Source: a bacterium (lineage in GTDB: Bacteria; KSB1; UBA2214). Taken from it: a stretch of 9,444 bases of DNA. This document shows positions 6,703 to 9,444 of the stretch, piece after piece. Under the pieces are notes generated by a model, which worked only from the letters and a program-made list of their open reading frames with translations, made no database searches and was not told the origin of the DNA. The stretch covers positions 1 through 9,444 of the forward strand of contig JAKQKF010000386.1 of NCBI GenBank assembly GCA_029560815.1, written 5' to 3'. Numbering within the stretch: the first letter of the stretch is position 1; each line of letters opens with the position of its first letter. Both the position numbers and the translations under genes were made by a program.

Positions 6703-8886
6703 CTAGAAATAAAAAAGGTACTTCAGCTTGACCACATTGACCCGGTTGACCATGTGCAGGCGGTTGGGCAGGAAAGAGTTGCCGTCATACTTCGCGCTGC
6801 GCTCCTGCACCTCGTTGAGGGCGAAATAGAGCCAGCTCTTGGGACGGAAATTGTAGGAAAAGAGGAATCCGCCGATCACCCGTTCGAGGTGGCCGGTGGT
6901 GCGAAGATAGAGATTATCGACGTAGAGACGCATGTTCAGATTGTTAATCGGCGTCCATGAGAGATAGGGGCGCGCGTTGAAGGTGATCTCCTCCACAGCC
7001 CCCGCCGGATTTCCCTCGAAAAAGATATCCGCTGAACTCCCCAGGCTGAGGATTCTGGCCGCTCTCCAGCTGATCTCACCTCCCGCCCAGCCATAGGAGG
7101 CCAGGTAGCCCCGGGCAAAATTGAAGGTGCGGGAATAGCCCCCGTAGAGGTTACCTTCCCAGGCGGGAGAGGTGTTAAACCAGGAGGAGAGGCTCGCCTC
7201 GCGGGAGTTGTAGAGGACCCCCATGTCGCTTGATCTGCCGGCGTTGAGGTTGATCTCAAAACCCCAGTTTTTGCGGAACTGCATGTTGTAGCCGAAGGCG
7301 GCCATCCGGTCGGTATAGTCATCGACCTTTTCATGGTTGAAGAGGCCGCCGCCGTAGACCATGATCTGGCTGACGGCGCCGGTCTGCGGCCGCCAGACCG
7401 GACCGGTCATGAGGGCGCCATTCCAGGTGCCGTGCCAGGGCACATAGCCGACCTCCTGGATGTCGAATTTCTCCCCCACATAGCGCGAGCGCAGTCCGAG
7501 CACCCAGGCGGGTTTGGGCATCCAGAGCCCGACGGAGGCGGCATAGTCGCCCTGGTCGTTTCTGTAGGAGCGGGCGATCTGATAGGAGAGCTGCCAGTCC
7601 GGGGCGCGAAAAGCCCCGTCGACATCGATCACCCCGTTTTTTTCATCCCCGCTGTTTTTTCCCACATAGAGCAGTCCCACCGAAGAGTTGCCCATCACCT
7701 GCTTTTTGAGCCGCACGGAGCTGTAGAGCGCTGAGGGTTCGCTGCCGGTCGCGCCGCCCTCCATGAACTCTTTTTTCCCGGTGGCAGCGACAAAGCCGCC
7801 GTACTCCCAGCTGTTGAGCCGCCCGAAGGCCTTGCTGCCGATCAGGAGGGGCACTTCGCTACCGTCGGGCAGTTTGCGGCCGATACGGCGGGAATAAAAG
7901 AGCTCCATCGGGGAGATGAATCCGCTGCCGCGTTCCTTGCCGGAAGGCATAAAGACCTCATTGCCCTCGGTGAAAAAGGGGCGCCGCTCGGAGTAGTAGG
8001 TTTCGTAGCGCGAAATATTAAATTCAAAGGGATCCGCTTCGATCTGGGCGAAGTCGGGATTGCCGGTGAGCTGGAGGGTGAGGCGCTGCGAGGGATTGTA
8101 AAAGAGATCGACGCCGGCGTTGGGGGAGAAGCTCCAGCCATCGCCCTGCTTCTGCTCGGCTTTGGTCAATCCGACCGGATAGATTTCGAGATTGAGGCCT
8201 CTGACGGTGGGACGATAGTCCGTGAAGAGCAGCCGGGCGAACCTGGAGATGCGCTGGCCCTCAGCCTGTTCATACGAGTTCCAGTAGAGATCCTCCTGCT
8301 CCCTGGAGCTCCAGCGGTCAAAGTCGAGGCCCCATTCGTCGAGTCCTTCGCCGTACTGGATGGAGCGGTAGGGGATCTCCATCTCGACGGCCCAGCCCCA
8401 GTCGTAAATCCGGCTGGCGGAGAACCAGACGCCGTCCCAGCTGTAATCGCGGTGGCGGGCGTCGTCGAGGAGGCGGCAGTCGGCGCGGCTGCCGCCGGCA
8501 TTGACGGCAAATTTGTAGGCGGTGCGGCGGTCATTGAAGGTGTCCAGCATCAGGGAGACAATGTCGCCGCTGAAATCGTCGTGCTTGCCGGTGTTGGCCT
8601 GGATGTGCTCGCGCTCGTCGTAGCAGAGGATGAGGCAGTAGAGATTCTTTTCGTCGGTGAGGATCCTGGCTACCGTGCGGTGAAGCGGCGGCCGGGCGAA
8701 GTAGGGCTGCATCTGGAAAAAGCTGTGGGCTGAATCAGCACTGCTCCAGGCCGGATCGATGATGCCGTCGATGATAATGGGGTGGGAGCTCCTCCGCAGC
8801 GCAAGGGACTTTTCCTGGCCTTGTGCCGCCGCGAAGAACCCGAGTAGAAGGAGCGGGATGACGCTCAGGGTGGACAGAAGCTTCAT
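6703..8886 (-). CDS. DUF5916 outer-membrane beta-barrel protein with N-terminal CBM9-like domain
   Basis: Secreted, probably outer-membrane protein of 727 residues. A signal peptide (MKLLSTLSVIPLLLLGFFAAAQG, cut near 23) is followed by a CBM9-like beta-sandwich at about 36-190 (IIIDGIIDPAWSSAD ... LTDEKNLYCLILCYDE ... DYSWDGVWF ... WAVEMEIPYRSI). The rest is rich in alternating aromatic strands, as in a beta-barrel, and ends in LKYLFYF, the terminal aromatic expected of BAM substrates. The DUF5916 signature is clear at about 275-312 (GNPDFAQIEADPFEFN followed by RYETYYSERRPFFTEG). Function in the family is unknown; the CBM9-like part suggests glycan or other ligand binding, which is inference. 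ATG 8886 is chosen because the signal peptide starts there and GGGA lies about eight bases upstream; an in-frame upstream start would put a hydrophilic stretch ahead of the signal peptide. Confidence 0.88.
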   Translation of the reverse strand: MKLLSTLSVIPLLLLGFFAAAQGQEKSLALRRSSHPIIIDGIIDPAWSSADSAHSFFQMQPYFARPPLHRTVARILTDEKNLYCLILCYDEREHIQANTGKHDDFSGDIVSLMLDTFNDRRTAYKFAVNAGGSRADCRLLDDARHRDYSWDGVWFSASRIYDWGWAVEMEIPYRSIQYGEGLDEWGLDFDRWSSREQEDLYWNSYEQAEGQRISRFARLLFTDYRPTVRGLNLEIYPVGLTKAEQKQGDGWSFSPNAGVDLFYNPSQRLTLQLTGNPDFAQIEADPFEFNISRYETYYSERRPFFTEGNEVFMPSGKERGSGFISPMELFYSRRIGRKLPDGSEVPLLIGSKAFGRLNSWEYGGFVAATGKKEFMEGGATGSEPSALYSSVRLKKQVMGNSSVGLLYVGKNSGDEKNGVIDVDGAFRAPDWQLSYQIARSYRNDQGDYAASVGLWMPKPAWVLGLRSRYVGEKFDIQEVGYVPWHGTWNGALMTGPVWRPQTGAVSQIMVYGGGLFNHEKVDDYTDRMAAFGYNMQFRKNWGFEINLNAGRSSDMGVLYNSREASLSSWFNTSPAWEGNLYGGYSRTFNFARGYLASYGWAGGEISWRAARILSLGSSADIFFEGNPAGAVEEITFNARPYLSWTPINNLNMRLYVDNLYLRTTGHLERVIGGFLFSYNFRPKSWLYFALNEVQERSAKYDGNSFLPNRLHMVNRVNVVKLKYLFYF

Positions 8887-9032
8887 GATTGATTCCCAAA
8901 GGGTTGAACAGGACGCGCATGAGTTGCTCCTGTACATACGTTGAGCGGCAGGGTGAGTTTCAGTTGGCCTGAAAATTGTTGCTTCACATCCGGCACCGGT
9001 AATGACGGGGGCCTTGAGGGGGCGCCGCCCGG

Positions 9033-9444
9033 TCAGGCCGGTTTATGCTTGATGAAGGTGCCTGCTCTGAACTCAGCGAAAGCGGTGCGCAGTTCCTCGT
9101 CGGTGTTCATGACGATCGGGCCGCGCCAGGCGACGGGCTCGTTGAGGGCTGGCCATGGACGAGGAGGAAGCGCATGCCCTCCTCGCCGGCCTGAATCTGC
9201 ACAGCGTCGCCGTCGCCGGCGAAGACGACGAGATGGCCGGCGCCGACGGCTTGGTCCGCTGCGGCGGCGAACGCGCCGCGGCCGGCATGGAGATAGGCGA
9301 AGGCGCGCTGTCCGGCCGGAATGGGGAGGCCGATCCGCGCGCCGGGCGCCAGGGTGAGATCATAGTAGCCGACATCGACGATCAAATCCCGCATCGGCCC
9401 CTGCACACCCGCCAGGCTGCCGCTGATCACCCGGGCCTGAATGA
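9033..9444 (-). pseudogene. Pirin-family protein, C-terminal part, with a one-base frameshift and cut by window edge
   Basis: The first frame, coming in from the right edge, reads GVQGPMRDLIVDVGYYDLTL, then PAGQRAFAYLHAGRG and GMRFLLVHGQP, which is the C-terminal cupin of pirin proteins. At about 9146-9149 (minus-strand CAGCCCTCAACGAG) this frame turns into unconserved residues and stops at 9107. The adjacent frame continues the family: LNEPVAWRGPIVMNTDEE, then AFAEFRAGTFIKHKPA and TGA at 9033-9035. One missing base explains both. No slippery heptamer is present, so programmed frameshifting is unlikely; a real mutation or an assembly error cannot be told apart. Pirins are Fe-binding cupins, some with quercetinase activity; the metal-binding N-terminal cupin is outside the window. 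The 146 bases between its stop and the DUF5916 start contain no clear gene or terminator. Confidence 0.8.

Noticed and set aside
9107..9160. Programmed ribosomal frameshift in pirin
   Set aside because: There is no X XXY YYZ slippery heptamer or clear downstream structure, and pirins are not known to use frameshifting.

Overview
The window is GC-rich bacterial chromosomal DNA with short intergenic gaps and genes facing both ways. Likely host: a Gram-negative, selenocysteine-decoding bacterium. The evidence is a secreted outer-membrane beta-barrel protein of the DUF5916/CBM9-like family ending in an aromatic residue, a signal-peptide esterase, and a peroxiredoxin gene with an in-frame UGA at the peroxidatic position. 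DUF5916 proteins are frequent in the Bacteroidetes/FCB superphylum and its uncultured relatives, so an FCB-type host is my best guess, but nothing here proves it. UGA is also the normal stop of at least five other genes in the window, so the genetic code is standard.

Layout, left to right. (1) 1-234 (-): N-terminus of an ABC-F type ATPase running off the left edge. (2) 235-546: a 312-bp non-coding stretch holding a palindrome next to the ABC-F start, an intrinsic terminator and a 37-bp imperfect tandem repeat. (3) 547-1266 (-): a selenocysteine-containing peroxiredoxin (PrxU-like), 239 residues with Sec84, with a SECIS-like hairpin just after the UGA and its own promoter. (4) 1408-2589 (-): secreted alpha/beta-hydrolase esterase with an N-terminal Ig/CBM48-like domain. 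(5) 2838-3215 (+): small DgkA-family membrane lipid kinase. (6) 3252-3911 (-): atypical short-chain dehydrogenase of the HTATIP2/TIP30-like type. (7) 4129-6609 (+): full-length glycogen phosphorylase. (8) 6703-8886 (-): DUF5916 outer-membrane protein. (9) 9033-9444 (-): C-terminal part of a pirin-family protein, broken by a single-base frameshift and cut by the right edge.

Genes alternate in strand and most carry their own upstream region, so I see no multi-gene operon. Functions are mixed: redox defence (peroxiredoxin, possibly pirin), storage-glucan mobilisation (glycogen phosphorylase), and envelope functions (esterase, lipid kinase, beta-barrel protein). The main discovery is the selenoprotein. 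A conventional annotation would split it into two fragments or call it a pseudogene, although both halves are in one frame, the UGA sits exactly on the catalytic cysteine, and a hairpin with a GG-starting loop lies at the spacing expected for a bacterial SECIS.
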